Positions 10,049 to 18,818 of a stretch of 47,616 bases of DNA are shown here, piece by piece. Origin of the DNA: Terriglobia bacterium (GTDB taxonomy: Bacteria; Acidobacteriota; Terriglobia; Bryobacterales; Bryobacteraceae). The notes beneath the pieces are model-generated. The model did no database searches. It was not told where the DNA came from and was given only the letters and a program-made list of their open reading frames with translations. Position 1 is the stretch's first letter. Each line of letters starts with the position of its first letter. Where the stretch lies: NCBI GenBank assembly GCA_021324185.1, contig JAJPJN010000071.1:1-47616 (forward strand). Reading direction: 5' to 3'. The translations under genes were made by a program, and so were the position numbers.

Positions 10049-10517
10049 TGATAAACAACACAATCGCAACCGGCACAAACACGATTAGGGGCCATTTTTC
10101 TTTCATGGGCGGCGCCGCAGGCCCGACCGCAAGCTGCGCCAAAACGGTGATGTGTGCATTTTGCGCATCGATATCGGTCGTGAACTTCCAATTTCCCTCA
10201 CTTGGAACCGTAATCGCAGCGCCATAAAGAAGTTTGTTCGTAGCCTTGGCGTGCGTGGCAGGCGCAACCACTTCTGTAATCCTGCCGCCCTCGTCTTTTT
10301 CGAACCGGAGCATCACGTGGGCGTCTGGAACATTGCTGTGGCCGGCCGCTTTCTGAACCATAACGCTCAGATTCGATTGCCCGACCGTCAGGGGCGCGTG
10401 ATCTGCGAACACTGTCACATCAAACGGATCTGCGCGCTGATGCAACAGTACGACGGATCCATCGCCGAATGCAGGCAATGCGAACAGTGCCGCAACAATG
10501 ACAGGCCAGAGTAGCAT
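9993..10517 (-). CDS. FixH/YtkA-like membrane-anchored periplasmic protein
   Basis: A 174-residue protein read from the ATG at 10517, which shares one base with the stop of the CtaG-ferredoxin gene. Longer upstream extension in frame would read through that gene and is rejected. It has a signal peptide (MLLWPVIVAALFALPAFG) and a beta-rich middle of about 110 residues with DPFDVTVFADHAPLTVGQSNLSVMVQ. A transmembrane helix near the C-terminus (WPLIVFVPVAIVLFII) and a basic tail follow. The beta domain resembles FixH/YtkA-type proteins linked to copper or oxidase assembly. The match is by pattern only and the name is tentative. Position after CtaG and the NosR-like ferredoxin supports a role in oxidase maturation. 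Confidence 0.6.
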   Translation of the reverse strand: MLLWPVIVAALFALPAFGDGSVVLLHQRADPFDVTVFADHAPLTVGQSNLSVMVQKAAGHSNVPDAHVMLRFEKDEGGRITEVVAPATHAKATNKLLYGAAITVPSEGNWKFTTDIDAQNAHITVLAQLAVGPAAPPMKEKWPLIVFVPVAIVLFIINRRLKRRWRPTYPPARP

Positions 10518-12565
10518 CACATCAGTCCCCGCATCTGCATCGGTTGAAACAAAATCCAAACTCCCGCAGCGTACAATCCACACGCAACCACCGCCGAGGG
10601 CAGCAGAGTGGTCCACTTCTGCGCGATTCGCCACGCGAGATACAACGTGAACAAAAGCCCGCATCCGAGTATCAGCAGTTGCACTGAAATCTGAGGCCCT
10701 GCAGCGTGGAACAGAAGATGAGCCAGCCACATGGCAGATCCGAGTGGCACGAGCGTAAACGCAAAGCGATGGGCCAGCTCACTGCTGCTCAAAACCCGCA
10801 ACGCGGTAAAGACCAGCAGCGGGAGCAATGCGGCGCCGGCCAGGATGAAAGCGGCCATCCTCCACAAGTTCCACATCATGATGGGATGGACCATGGCAGC
10901 GGCGTTGACAAATGCGCCGAATACGATGACGAGTGCCAGCACCGCCCAATCAGTCCGCTTCGACAGCCTTCCGATCGATGAGCGGTACGGATCCTTCAAA
11001 ATAGTCGCGGCGGGGATCACCGGAAACACTGCCACATTGCCAGTAGGACACGCCTTCACGCAATCGAGGCAGAAGGTGCAATCGAGATTGCCCTCTTTTT
11101 TCGGCTGAAACAGATACAACTCGCAGCCGCGTGCATGCTCGTTGCCGCGGATGCAATCGTAGCTCGCGCAGCTTTTGCAAACCCGGGGATTCCGCACGCG
11201 CACTTCGCGCGGCGAAAGCAGCGAAGTGATGAAATGAAACTGCCCGATAGGACAAACATATTTGCAGAAGCTCGCACCGCGAAAAACACCATCAACGATC
11301 AACGCCGCAATAAAGTATCCGGCGATAATCCACGCCGTCAGCCAGGGGCTGTTCCATAATGCGAACGCTTCGTAGAGCCATAAATACAGCACGAGGAGTG
11401 CCGCGGGCACCCATTTATTGCGGAGCGCAGCGGGCCAACGCAGCTTGGCGGGGAAAACTTTTCGGCCCAGATCGCGAACCAGCATGAACGGGCACGCCAT
11501 GCAAAACAGATTTCCGATAGTAAGCAGCGCCACAACAGACAAAAAGCGCCAATAGATCCAAGGCAGTACGCCAGCGAGATTCAAAGGGGCGATTTGCGTA
11601 CCGAAGAATCCGTCCGCCATCACGGCAACTGCCACACTCAGCATCAGGACCTGCGCGGGTCTGCGAAGGCGAGGCAGCCAGGCCGTTTTTGCTGGTGCAG
11701 GCACCACGGGCCGCAGCCGCACCCGCACCATCTTCTCGGCCGGTTTGCGCAGCTTCGGTCCGGCCAGCAGGCGCATGGCGAAGACGAATGCGGGAATCAA
11801 ATAGACCAGGGAGCCTGGTACCCACATAATCAGACCGGCGAGCGTCTGATCGTCTTGTGCGCTCATGCTGCTCGCGTGAAGGGCTTCATAACTCGGATAG
11901 AGCACGCGGCCGGAAAACACAAATGCAGCCGAAAGGCCTGTGTTTAGCAGATCCGCAGCCAGCAAATAAGGAATGACGGCCCATTCCGGCCAGAGCGATT
12001 TGGCAGGCATCGGGCGCACGACCGCCCACCAGAAGAAAATGCCGGTCCAGAAAAAGCTCGCATGCTGCAAACCGTGAACCCAGCTTGAGCGCAGCGCAGC
12101 TTCGTAGAACGGCGGCAGATGCCAGAAAATCGTGCTGAAGGCGAATAAAACGAAAGCTACCGGCGGCGCGATGAGAAAACGGAACAAGCGCCGAAGCGTA
12201 GGCCAGCTCAAAAACGGGCCCAGGCCTCCCCTGACAAAATGTTTCGGCAGACCTCGCAGCAAAGGAAGCGTGGGATGGCCCAGCAGCAGCAACGGCGGCA
12301 CCAGCATCATCAGCAGCAAGTGCTGCGCCATATGCGCTGCCAAAAAGAAGTGATCGAAGGCGTCCAGCGGAGATTCAGTTGCGATGAACAGCAGAAGGAG
12401 CCCGGAAAGAAACGCAGTGAGGCGCTCTCCATCGTGCTCACCGCGGACAATTTTCCGGCCGCGCAGCCAGCCACGTATGTACACGGCCGCTGCCGCCAGC
12501 AACAAGGCTAGCGAAAATGGGCGGATGTCCCAGGATGTGAGCGCTGCGGCCCCGAATGACTCCAC
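10517..12565 (-). CDS. CtaG (caa3 assembly) fused to NosR/NapH-type polyferredoxin membrane protein
   Basis: A 682-residue polytopic membrane protein with two parts. Residues 1 to about 290 match Caa3_CtaG proteins, which help assemble caa3 oxidase: many helices with HMAQHLLLMMLVPPLLLLG and FFWTGIFFWWAVVRPMP. From about 305 the protein becomes a NosR/NapH/CcoG-type domain. It has CMACPFMLVRDLGRK, CKYVCPIGQFHF, then CKSCASYDC and CTFCLDCVKACPTGN, enough cysteines for two [4Fe-4S] clusters, and then further helices. Start is a GTG at 12565; no clear ribosome site is seen. CtaG and such ferredoxin proteins are normally separate. The fusion suggests that electron transfer and copper or haem handling are joined during oxidase assembly. 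The function is inferred. Confidence 0.8.
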   Translation of the reverse strand: MESFGAAALTSWDIRPFSLALLLAAAAVYIRGWLRGRKIVRGEHDGERLTAFLSGLLLLFIATESPLDAFDHFFLAAHMAQHLLLMMLVPPLLLLGHPTLPLLRGLPKHFVRGGLGPFLSWPTLRRLFRFLIAPPVAFVLFAFSTIFWHLPPFYEAALRSSWVHGLQHASFFWTGIFFWWAVVRPMPAKSLWPEWAVIPYLLAADLLNTGLSAAFVFSGRVLYPSYEALHASSMSAQDDQTLAGLIMWVPGSLVYLIPAFVFAMRLLAGPKLRKPAEKMVRVRLRPVVPAPAKTAWLPRLRRPAQVLMLSVAVAVMADGFFGTQIAPLNLAGVLPWIYWRFLSVVALLTIGNLFCMACPFMLVRDLGRKVFPAKLRWPAALRNKWVPAALLVLYLWLYEAFALWNSPWLTAWIIAGYFIAALIVDGVFRGASFCKYVCPIGQFHFITSLLSPREVRVRNPRVCKSCASYDCIRGNEHARGCELYLFQPKKEGNLDCTFCLDCVKACPTGNVAVFPVIPAATILKDPYRSSIGRLSKRTDWAVLALVIVFGAFVNAAAMVHPIMMWNLWRMAAFILAGAALLPLLVFTALRVLSSSELAHRFAFTLVPLGSAMWLAHLLFHAAGPQISVQLLILGCGLLFTLYLAWRIAQKWTTLLPSAVVACGLYAAGVWILFQPMQMRGLM

Positions 12566-12726
12566 TGGTCTATTGCTTCAGTTTCACATTGATTCAACAC
12601 GAAGTAACTATGTATTAAATCCGGGCCGATCACATAAGCACTCAACCCAAATTTGCTGCCACTGTGGAGTGTTTATGATTTCAAACTATCCTTCCGAGTA
12701 GCGTCGCAAGTTCATCGATTACACGG

Positions 12727-14256
12727 TTACTCGTAGAAAATGGCCGGGGAAGTGCGTACTGGGGTGCCCGTTGCCGGCGGCATGACCACAGCCAAATCCC
12801 GCGGTAGTTTGTTTTCGCGCTTATCCGACGGCACCGCCGGCTTCTTGCTCTTCGGAGTAAGTGTCTGTAAGAATGACACCAATGCCTCCACTTCTGCGGG
12901 GCTCAGCTTTTCACCATATGCCGGCATGTTACCGCCGCCTTGGATCACCTGGCGGATCAATTCCGGTCTGGTCAATCGCGTCGCCACCGAATCCAAGGCC
13001 GGGCCGCGCTCACCGCCCAGCCCGCCAAGGGCGTGACAGTTGCGGCACTGTTTGTTCTGAAACACGATCGCGCCATGCAGCTCGAGCGGGGTTCTTCCCT
13101 TCAGAAACTGCGCCGGAATAGGATCACTGCTCCAGGCGTCCATCTTCGGCGACCACGGCGATGTTTCGCCCATATAAGCTAAAACGCCAACCACCAACAG
13201 AATCAGAACAACGGACAGTACCGCCACTGGTCTTCTGCGCGCGCTCTTTTCTCCGGTGCCGGAAATAAACGGCAGGACCAGCAGAAAAAGTATGATCAGC
13301 GTGGGCGCCGCAAACAGAACGATGACTTCCATCCAATCGGGCAGCAGAGCAAAAGCCGCGAAAATCGCAAGGAAATAAAAGTCGGGGCGCGGGTTTGTAT
13401 CGACCAAAGTCGGATTGGGAACCCCCACGGGCCCTTTGGGACCGAAGATCAACGCGCAGCCCAAAATTCCGATGATGACGAGGGCGGCAAAAATAAGGTC
13501 CTTACCGATTGCATGGGGCACAAAGGGTACACCTTCTTTGCGAAGGATGTCGGCGTACTCGGCATCGTAAGTGGATTTGTGCACGGGATGGCCGGGGCGC
13601 GGGTATTCATTAATGCCCTTGGTAAGCACCAGACGCAAATGCATGCTGACAATGGCAATAATCAGTCCAGGAATGATGAAGACGTGCAGCGTGAAAAACC
13701 GCGATAATGTTTCGCCGGCAATAATAGGCCCCGCCAGCAGAACATGCACAAGCTGCGCCCCGATCAGCGGCACGCGCCCGGTGATTTCGGCGCCAATAGT
13801 CAAACCCCAGTACGCGTCTTGATCGAAACGCATCACCTGCCCGGTAAACGCCATAGCCAGCGTGCACAGCAGCAGAAAAACACCGCTGATCCAGGTCAAC
13901 TCGCGCGGATATTTGTAAGCGCCGAACAGAAACACCTGAATCATGTGCGCTGTCATAATCGCCACCATGAAGTTCGATCCCCAATAATGAACGGCGCGGA
14001 GGTACCAGCCCCAGAACTGCGCGTGGTTCAGGTATTGCAAGCTCGTGAATGCTTCATTCGTAGAGGGGATATAAACAAACGCCAGACACGCGCCCGAAAT
14101 GATCTGAATAATGAAGCACAGCAGCGTGGCACTTCCGAATACGTAGAACCAACTGCCGGCGCTGGCAGGCACTTCATGTCCAGCCGTCGATGCATAGAGC
14201 GCGGTCAGGTGCAGCCTGTCATCCAGCCAAACCGCGCATTTTCGTAACCAGTTCAT
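12727..14256 (-). CDS. Cytochrome b of a bc-type complex fused to C-terminal cytochrome c
   Basis: A 509-residue protein from the ATG at 14256, chosen because it sits 14 bases after the Rieske stop and begins the family opening NWLRKCAVWLDDR. An in-frame start 60 bases upstream would overlap the Rieske gene. Haem b ligands are His90/His104 and His191/His206. The first pair is separated by 13 residues and the second by 14, the spacing of b6f/Gram-positive cytochromes rather than mitochondrial bc1. The Qo motif PEWY is replaced by PDFY at about 291-294. After eight or so helices the chain ends in a cytochrome c domain with CRNCH at 404-408. It oxidises quinol, probably menaquinol, and passes electrons on through the Rieske protein and its own haem c. 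Confidence 0.92.
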   Translation of the reverse strand: MNWLRKCAVWLDDRLHLTALYASTAGHEVPASAGSWFYVFGSATLLCFIIQIISGACLAFVYIPSTNEAFTSLQYLNHAQFWGWYLRAVHYWGSNFMVAIMTAHMIQVFLFGAYKYPRELTWISGVFLLLCTLAMAFTGQVMRFDQDAYWGLTIGAEITGRVPLIGAQLVHVLLAGPIIAGETLSRFFTLHVFIIPGLIIAIVSMHLRLVLTKGINEYPRPGHPVHKSTYDAEYADILRKEGVPFVPHAIGKDLIFAALVIIGILGCALIFGPKGPVGVPNPTLVDTNPRPDFYFLAIFAAFALLPDWMEVIVLFAAPTLIILFLLVLPFISGTGEKSARRRPVAVLSVVLILLVVGVLAYMGETSPWSPKMDAWSSDPIPAQFLKGRTPLELHGAIVFQNKQCRNCHALGGLGGERGPALDSVATRLTRPELIRQVIQGGGNMPAYGEKLSPAEVEALVSFLQTLTPKSKKPAVPSDKRENKLPRDLAVVMPPATGTPVRTSPAIFYE

Positions 14257-14270
14257 TTGGTCGATCTTCG

Positions 14271-14810
14271 CTATACGGGATTGGAGAGCGTCGGCATCTC
14301 GCCGCCTTTTACCCAAAGCTGGCCATTTTCCACTTTGTAGTCATACTGGAACAGCCCGCGCGGTGGTGGTCCGGCGGCGCGTGCGCCGTCTTCGTAATAG
14401 GCGCCGCCATGGCAAGGGCACAAAAACAGGCCGGATTCCGGGAACCAGCGCACCGGGCACCCAAGATGGGTGCAGTTGATCGCAAACACTTGAAATTGAT
14501 TTCCCTTCAGCCGCCGCACCCAGCACGGAATGTCGGCGGTCTGTCCGTCCCAGGGGCGTGTAAAAGGATTGCGATAACTGGCGATGCGCGTGGCGTTTTC
14601 GGGAAAGCCGTCGAGTGGCCCCAGCGATATCCAACTGCGCGGGTCCTTTCGTTCCACGAAGCTCGAAAAGACAAACCCGATCAGTGGAACTGCAAGCAAG
14701 AGGCCGGCGGCGACATTAAGAGCCACGCCCGCAGTAAATAGCCAATCGCGGCGCGATGGGTTCAGCGTTTTATCTTTCCCTTTGTCTTCTTCCCTGCCGC
14801 TTGCTGTCAT
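14271..14810 (-). CDS. Rieske [2Fe-2S] protein of the bc complex
   Basis: A 179-residue Rieske protein. The cluster ligands are in CTHLGCP (Cys113, His115) and CPCHGG (Cys131, His134), with the disulphide pair Cys118/Cys133 present. An N-terminal SRRDWLFTAG at about 19-28, followed by one hydrophobic helix, fits the twin-arginine signal anchor usual for Rieske proteins. It takes electrons from quinol at the Qo site of the cytochrome b encoded next. The start overlaps the upstream dihaem cytochrome stop in ATGA. Confidence 0.96.
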   Translation of the reverse strand: MTASGREEDKGKDKTLNPSRRDWLFTAGVALNVAAGLLLAVPLIGFVFSSFVERKDPRSWISLGPLDGFPENATRIASYRNPFTRPWDGQTADIPCWVRRLKGNQFQVFAINCTHLGCPVRWFPESGLFLCPCHGGAYYEDGARAAGPPPRGLFQYDYKVENGQLWVKGGEMPTLSNPV

Positions 14811-15628
14811 TTCACGCCTCGCTGGCTGCTGCCGCCCTTATTACCTTCGTTCTTTTGAAATCGCGGGCTCCCCGGACCGTTCCCGCTCCCTTCGTTGCCC
14901 TTGACCATGGGGTCCGATTGAGCGGCGCCGCTCGCGTTCACATTTGCGTTCTGCACGTTGGGAGTAACCGGCCTTTTCGATGCAAGAAATGCGACCAAGT
15001 CTGAGATGTCCTGATCCGTTAATGGATGGCCCGCGTTGAGCATTCGAAAGTCAGGCATTCCGAGATCGGGCCGCCCCTGGATGATTGCAGTTCTCAAGAG
15101 CTGATCGTCGACAAGCGTAAGAAATGCTGCGTCGGTTACCGGCCCGATAGCGGCTCCCTGGCCGTGGCAAGCAAAGCAATCTTTCACGAACAATTTCCTG
15201 CCGCGATCGGGATCGCCGGTTGCGCTCGCGTAATAGGAAGGGACCGGCGCTCCGTTGAAATTCACCGGCTTTGCCCAGTGGCTTTCGATCCCATCCACCA
15301 AGGCTGCAACCTGCTTGTCCGTGAGCGGCCCACCCTGGCTCAGCGCCCAGGCGGGCATGGCTGTTCCGGGGCGCCCGTTCGTAATCACTTTCTGCAGCTC
15401 CGCCTTCGGCACGATGGCGAGATAGAGCGGATCGTTCAACGGCCTGCCAGGTCCATTCTTACCGTCAGGCCCGTGGCATCCTTGACAGTTCTCTCTATAT
15501 AAAGTCCCGAAATCCATGATGTCGCGTCTGTTGACCTCTTGCTGCTTCGGCTTGCCGGGCGGTTCGCAACCGGTGGCGAGCAGGAGAATGCACGCACCGG
15601 CTATCAGCCCGCTGTGCCGGAGAATCAT
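14807..15628 (-). CDS. Dihaem c-type cytochrome lipoprotein
   Basis: A 273-residue protein with a lipoprotein signal peptide (LLLATGC, Cys21). Two cytochrome c domains follow, with CQGCH at 48-52 and CFACH at 151-155, each trailed by MPAW or MPDF and candidate Met ligands. The last 50 residues are a low-complexity tail rich in Asn, Gly and Ser. It is probably anchored on the periplasmic face and carries electrons from the bc complex to the oxidase. It is translationally coupled on both sides through ATGA overlaps. Confidence 0.92.
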   Translation of the reverse strand: MILRHSGLIAGACILLLATGCEPPGKPKQQEVNRRDIMDFGTLYRENCQGCHGPDGKNGPGRPLNDPLYLAIVPKAELQKVITNGRPGTAMPAWALSQGGPLTDKQVAALVDGIESHWAKPVNFNGAPVPSYYASATGDPDRGRKLFVKDCFACHGQGAAIGPVTDAAFLTLVDDQLLRTAIIQGRPDLGMPDFRMLNAGHPLTDQDISDLVAFLASKRPVTPNVQNANVNASGAAQSDPMVKGNEGSGNGPGSPRFQKNEGNKGGSSQRGVK

Positions 15629-16494
15629 CCGTGCTTTCCCTCATCTGGCTGATGCAGTCCCGGCGCCTCCACAAACGCGCGTTCCGCAAGGGTCCAGGTT
15701 TGCATGGTACGAATGCTGGTGCTCCTGGCAATGAAATAACCGCCGACCAGGCCGAACCCGAGTTGCGCCACGACGAACCAAGGCCAATTGATGCGCTCGT
15801 TCATCACGGGATTGATGACGCTTAGAGTTGTCGCCACTAAGCCGCTCCAGAAGAGCGGCATCAGGATGCCGGCCCAAAAGGGCGCGTACTTCGGAAACAT
15901 CGGCAGGATCACAGCATAGACGATACCCACCAAAATGGATATGATCCCGTGGCCGATGAGTGCCGCAAAAAACGGCAGCATCTGAAAGTGCCGTAACTGT
16001 TCGACCGTCTGATCGCCCATCCCCGGAATGACTACGCCGGCCAGCAAGTTAATGGGATACCAAATGCTGTGCTGCGCGACCAGCCCGTAGAGGCACGCGA
16101 TAGCAGCCATCGCTACGCCGCCGGCCAAGCCGCCCCATAATCCGGAAGAATATGGATGAATCCGTTCCGGGATGCGAACACGGTGGCCCGATTCACCGGC
16201 TCTCAACCTCACCACGGAGCGCTGTTCTACTTGAATGGGCGCCGGGCGCAGCTCAGGATCGATGGGCACCTCTTCGTGCTCTTCGATTGGAATCACATTG
16301 TGCCACCAACCCACGGCCGCGCGAAACGTGACGATCAGTCCCACCACGCCGACAGCCCAATGCGTCACTATCCCGGCAAGAAGCAGCGTGATGCCAAATG
16401 CGATCACAAGCGGCCAGAACGTCGGCCCAGGCAGTACGATAGCGGCTTCCTGACTCCTCTCGCCCGCCTCGCCGTGATGCTCTTCATGTGTCAT
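15625..16494 (-). CDS. Membrane protein with COX subunit IV-like N-terminus and long hydrophobic C-terminus
   Basis: A 289-residue protein in the oxidase operon. The first 85 or so residues look like a small prokaryotic subunit IV: two helices (FWPLVIAFGITLLLAGIVTHWAVGVVGLIVTF) followed by WWHNVIPIEEHEEVPI. The following 180 residues contain about five more helices, with SGLWGGLAGGVAMAAIACLYGL and a helix ending in NPVMNERINWPWFVVAQLGFG. I cannot assign that part to a family. Standard subunit IV proteins are about 100 residues, so this is an unusual extension. It may link oxidase and bc complex, but that is a guess from position. Confidence 0.65.
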   Translation of the reverse strand: MTHEEHHGEAGERSQEAAIVLPGPTFWPLVIAFGITLLLAGIVTHWAVGVVGLIVTFRAAVGWWHNVIPIEEHEEVPIDPELRPAPIQVEQRSVVRLRAGESGHRVRIPERIHPYSSGLWGGLAGGVAMAAIACLYGLVAQHSIWYPINLLAGVVIPGMGDQTVEQLRHFQMLPFFAALIGHGIISILVGIVYAVILPMFPKYAPFWAGILMPLFWSGLVATTLSVINPVMNERINWPWFVVAQLGFGLVGGYFIARSTSIRTMQTWTLAERAFVEAPGLHQPDEGKHG

Positions 16495-16506
16495 CGGCCT
16501 TGTTCC

Positions 16507-17121
16507 TCAGAAGACCTTCAGCGGCAGGATATACACTACCGTGAAAACAATTACCCACACCCAATCGAAGAAGTGCCAGTACCAGGAGAGAAACTTCACT
16601 CGACGTTCCTGTGTCTGAATGGGAAACCCGAATATCGTGGTTATAAATACGATCAGCAGGAATGTCATACCTACAACCACGTGACTCGCATGCAGCCCAA
16701 CGAGCGAATAGAAGGTCGTGCCGAATAAGTTAGTCGCAATCGTCAAATGATCTTCATAGATCAGCTTGTGCCACTCTGCCCCGGTCGCATACAGAAAGTA
16801 AAGTCCGAGGAGAATAGTGACGAGCCACCAGATCTTGAATTTGCCTAAATCGTTTCTCCTGAGTGCATGTTCGGCAAAAACAATGGTTCCGCTGCTGGAC
16901 AGAAGACAGACGGTGGCGATGATCGGCATCTCCAACACATCTTTCGGATACGGCCCTGTCAAGCTCTTGCCGATGTAAATGAGATCCGCTGCCACAAACA
17001 TAGTGAACAGCGCCGTTTCGGTGATGATCAGGAAAATAACGCCGATTGTCCCGCGATCCGGCAATTTCCACTCGCGCTCCATCTGAAGCGCATCGGCAGC
17101 GATGACGTTATCTTGTGCCAT
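16507..17121 (-). CDS. coxC: Cytochrome c oxidase subunit III
   Basis: A 204-residue haem-copper oxidase subunit III of the five-helix type. The end of the chain is diagnostic: LVGLHASHVVVGMTFLLIVF, then VKFLSWYWHFFDWVWVIVFTVVYILP. It stabilises subunit I and its proton uptake path in the inner membrane. It begins 6 bases after the subunit I stop, so it is clearly in the same operon. Confidence 0.95.
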   Translation of the reverse strand: MAQDNVIAADALQMEREWKLPDRGTIGVIFLIITETALFTMFVAADLIYIGKSLTGPYPKDVLEMPIIATVCLLSSSGTIVFAEHALRRNDLGKFKIWWLVTILLGLYFLYATGAEWHKLIYEDHLTIATNLFGTTFYSLVGLHASHVVVGMTFLLIVFITTIFGFPIQTQERRVKFLSWYWHFFDWVWVIVFTVVYILPLKVF

Positions 17122-17127
17122 TTCTGC

Positions 17128-18813
17128 TTATTCGTACTTCCAGTCGGGGTCCTGCGGATGCTTCAGATCCCACAGCGGCCGGCTGCTGCGGACAACGGGC
17201 AACTTTTCAAAGTTATATTCCGGCGGGGGCGAGGTGGTGGCCCATTCGAGCGTCCATGCATCCCAGGGGTCATCGCCCGCCGGTATTCCTCTCAGCGAGG
17301 ACCTAATAATATTCCAGACAAAGCACAGTATCCCTGCCGCTTGCGGAATAACTCCTAGCGAAGCAATCAGGTTTATTGCATCCCAGCCACGGCCCGGATA
17401 GTACGTGTAGATCCGGCGTGGCATTCCTAAAAACCCGGCAAAATGCAGCGTCAGGAACGTCATATTGAAACCGATGCAAAACAGCCAGAAGTGCCATTTG
17501 CCGAGTTTCTCGTCCAGCATTTTCCCGCTGACCTTAGGAAACCAATAATACATACCCGCGAATAACCCGAACACCAGGCCGCCGACTAGCGTAAAGTGAA
17601 AATGCGCCACCACAAAATACGAATCATGTAACTGCCAGTCGAATGGCGCGACAGCCAGCATGATTCCTGTGAGGCCTGCAACCAGGAATTGCAGTAAGAA
17701 GGCGATACAGAATAATAGCGGCGTTTGCATTCGCAACTTACCGCCGTACATGGTCGCGGTCCAGTTGAAGATCTTGATGCCGGTAGGTACGCCCACCAGC
17801 ATGCTCGATGCCGCAAAGAATGTGTTCGACCACGACGTCATCCCGATAGCAAACATGTGATGTGCCCACACTCCCAAGCTGATGAAGCCGATCGCCGTGA
17901 CCGCGCCGACCATCGCCGGCCTGCCGAACAATGGTTTCCGTGAGAAGACGGGAATGACCTCGGATAAAATCGCGAACGCGGGAAAGATCAGAATATAGAC
18001 TTCGGGGTGCCCGAAGATCCAAAACAGATGCTGCCACAGAACGGCAGACCCGCCGGCCTGCGTATCGAAAAAATTCGCGCCCAGATGCCTGTCCAGCTCC
18101 AGCATGATTTGCGCGGCGGAAAGCGGCGGCAGAGCGACAAGGACTAGCCAGGCGTCTATTAACATCACCCATACAAACATCGGCATCCGGCTGAGCGTCA
18201 TGCCCGGACAGCGCATGCAGAAGGTCGTAGCGATCACATTGAGGGCGGTCACAATGCTGCCAACCCCGGAAAGCAGAACGCCCAATGCCCAATAGTCGGT
18301 TGCAGCTCCGCGCGAAAAGGCTTTTTCCGTAAGCGGTGCATAGGCAAACCAACCCACGTCGGGCGCCGAGCCGTCCCCGGAAAGCCCGCCTCCTCCGATG
18401 TAACTGAAGTAAAGCAGACATCCGCCTAACAAAAAAATCCAAAAGCCAAACGCGTTCAGGCGTGGAAAGGCCATATCGCGCGTTCCGATCATGAGCGGAA
18501 TCAAGTAAACGGAGAAACCAGCCACCATCGGCATGCCGACCAAAAACACCATCGTGGTCCCGTGCATTGTGAACAGGCGGTTAAAAGTATCCGGCCCCAC
18601 CACATGATTCAGCGGAAAGGCCAGTTGCATGCGAATGACGGAAGCCATGATGCCGGCAATCACCAGGAAAACCAATGCCGAAACAACGTACATCAGCCCC
18701 AGACGCTTGTGGTCGACAGTGGCAACCCACTTGTAAAGCGACTCCGAAAACGAAAACTCAGGCGTGAGTGCTTCGGCTTTCGGGTGTTCGAGTGGATAAT
18801 CGATGCTCGCCAT
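17128..18813 (-). CDS. coxA: Cytochrome c oxidase subunit I (A1-type haem-copper oxidase)
   Basis: A 561-residue catalytic subunit that reduces oxygen and pumps protons. Visible ligands are His84 (low-spin haem, MHGTTM), the CuB set His269 in GHPEVY with Tyr273, His318/His319, and His404/His406 in AHFHFTLVGG. Glu271 of GHPEV places it in the A1 class. The D-channel Asp is at about 113 (RDMAFPRLN) and the K-channel Lys347 is in PTGIKIFNW. In the Asn stretch following the D-channel Asp, the family NN is NA here. It starts 5 bases after subunit II. Confidence 0.98.
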   Translation of the reverse strand: MASIDYPLEHPKAEALTPEFSFSESLYKWVATVDHKRLGLMYVVSALVFLVIAGIMASVIRMQLAFPLNHVVGPDTFNRLFTMHGTTMVFLVGMPMVAGFSVYLIPLMIGTRDMAFPRLNAFGFWIFLLGGCLLYFSYIGGGGLSGDGSAPDVGWFAYAPLTEKAFSRGAATDYWALGVLLSGVGSIVTALNVIATTFCMRCPGMTLSRMPMFVWVMLIDAWLVLVALPPLSAAQIMLELDRHLGANFFDTQAGGSAVLWQHLFWIFGHPEVYILIFPAFAILSEVIPVFSRKPLFGRPAMVGAVTAIGFISLGVWAHHMFAIGMTSWSNTFFAASSMLVGVPTGIKIFNWTATMYGGKLRMQTPLLFCIAFLLQFLVAGLTGIMLAVAPFDWQLHDSYFVVAHFHFTLVGGLVFGLFAGMYYWFPKVSGKMLDEKLGKWHFWLFCIGFNMTFLTLHFAGFLGMPRRIYTYYPGRGWDAINLIASLGVIPQAAGILCFVWNIIRSSLRGIPAGDDPWDAWTLEWATTSPPPEYNFEKLPVVRSSRPLWDLKHPQDPDWKYE

Positions 18814-18818
18814 CTTGG

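Noticed and set aside
10518-10730. Upstream extension of the FixH-like gene
   Set aside because: It lies inside the CtaG fusion gene in another frame and would hide the obvious signal peptide beginning at 10517.
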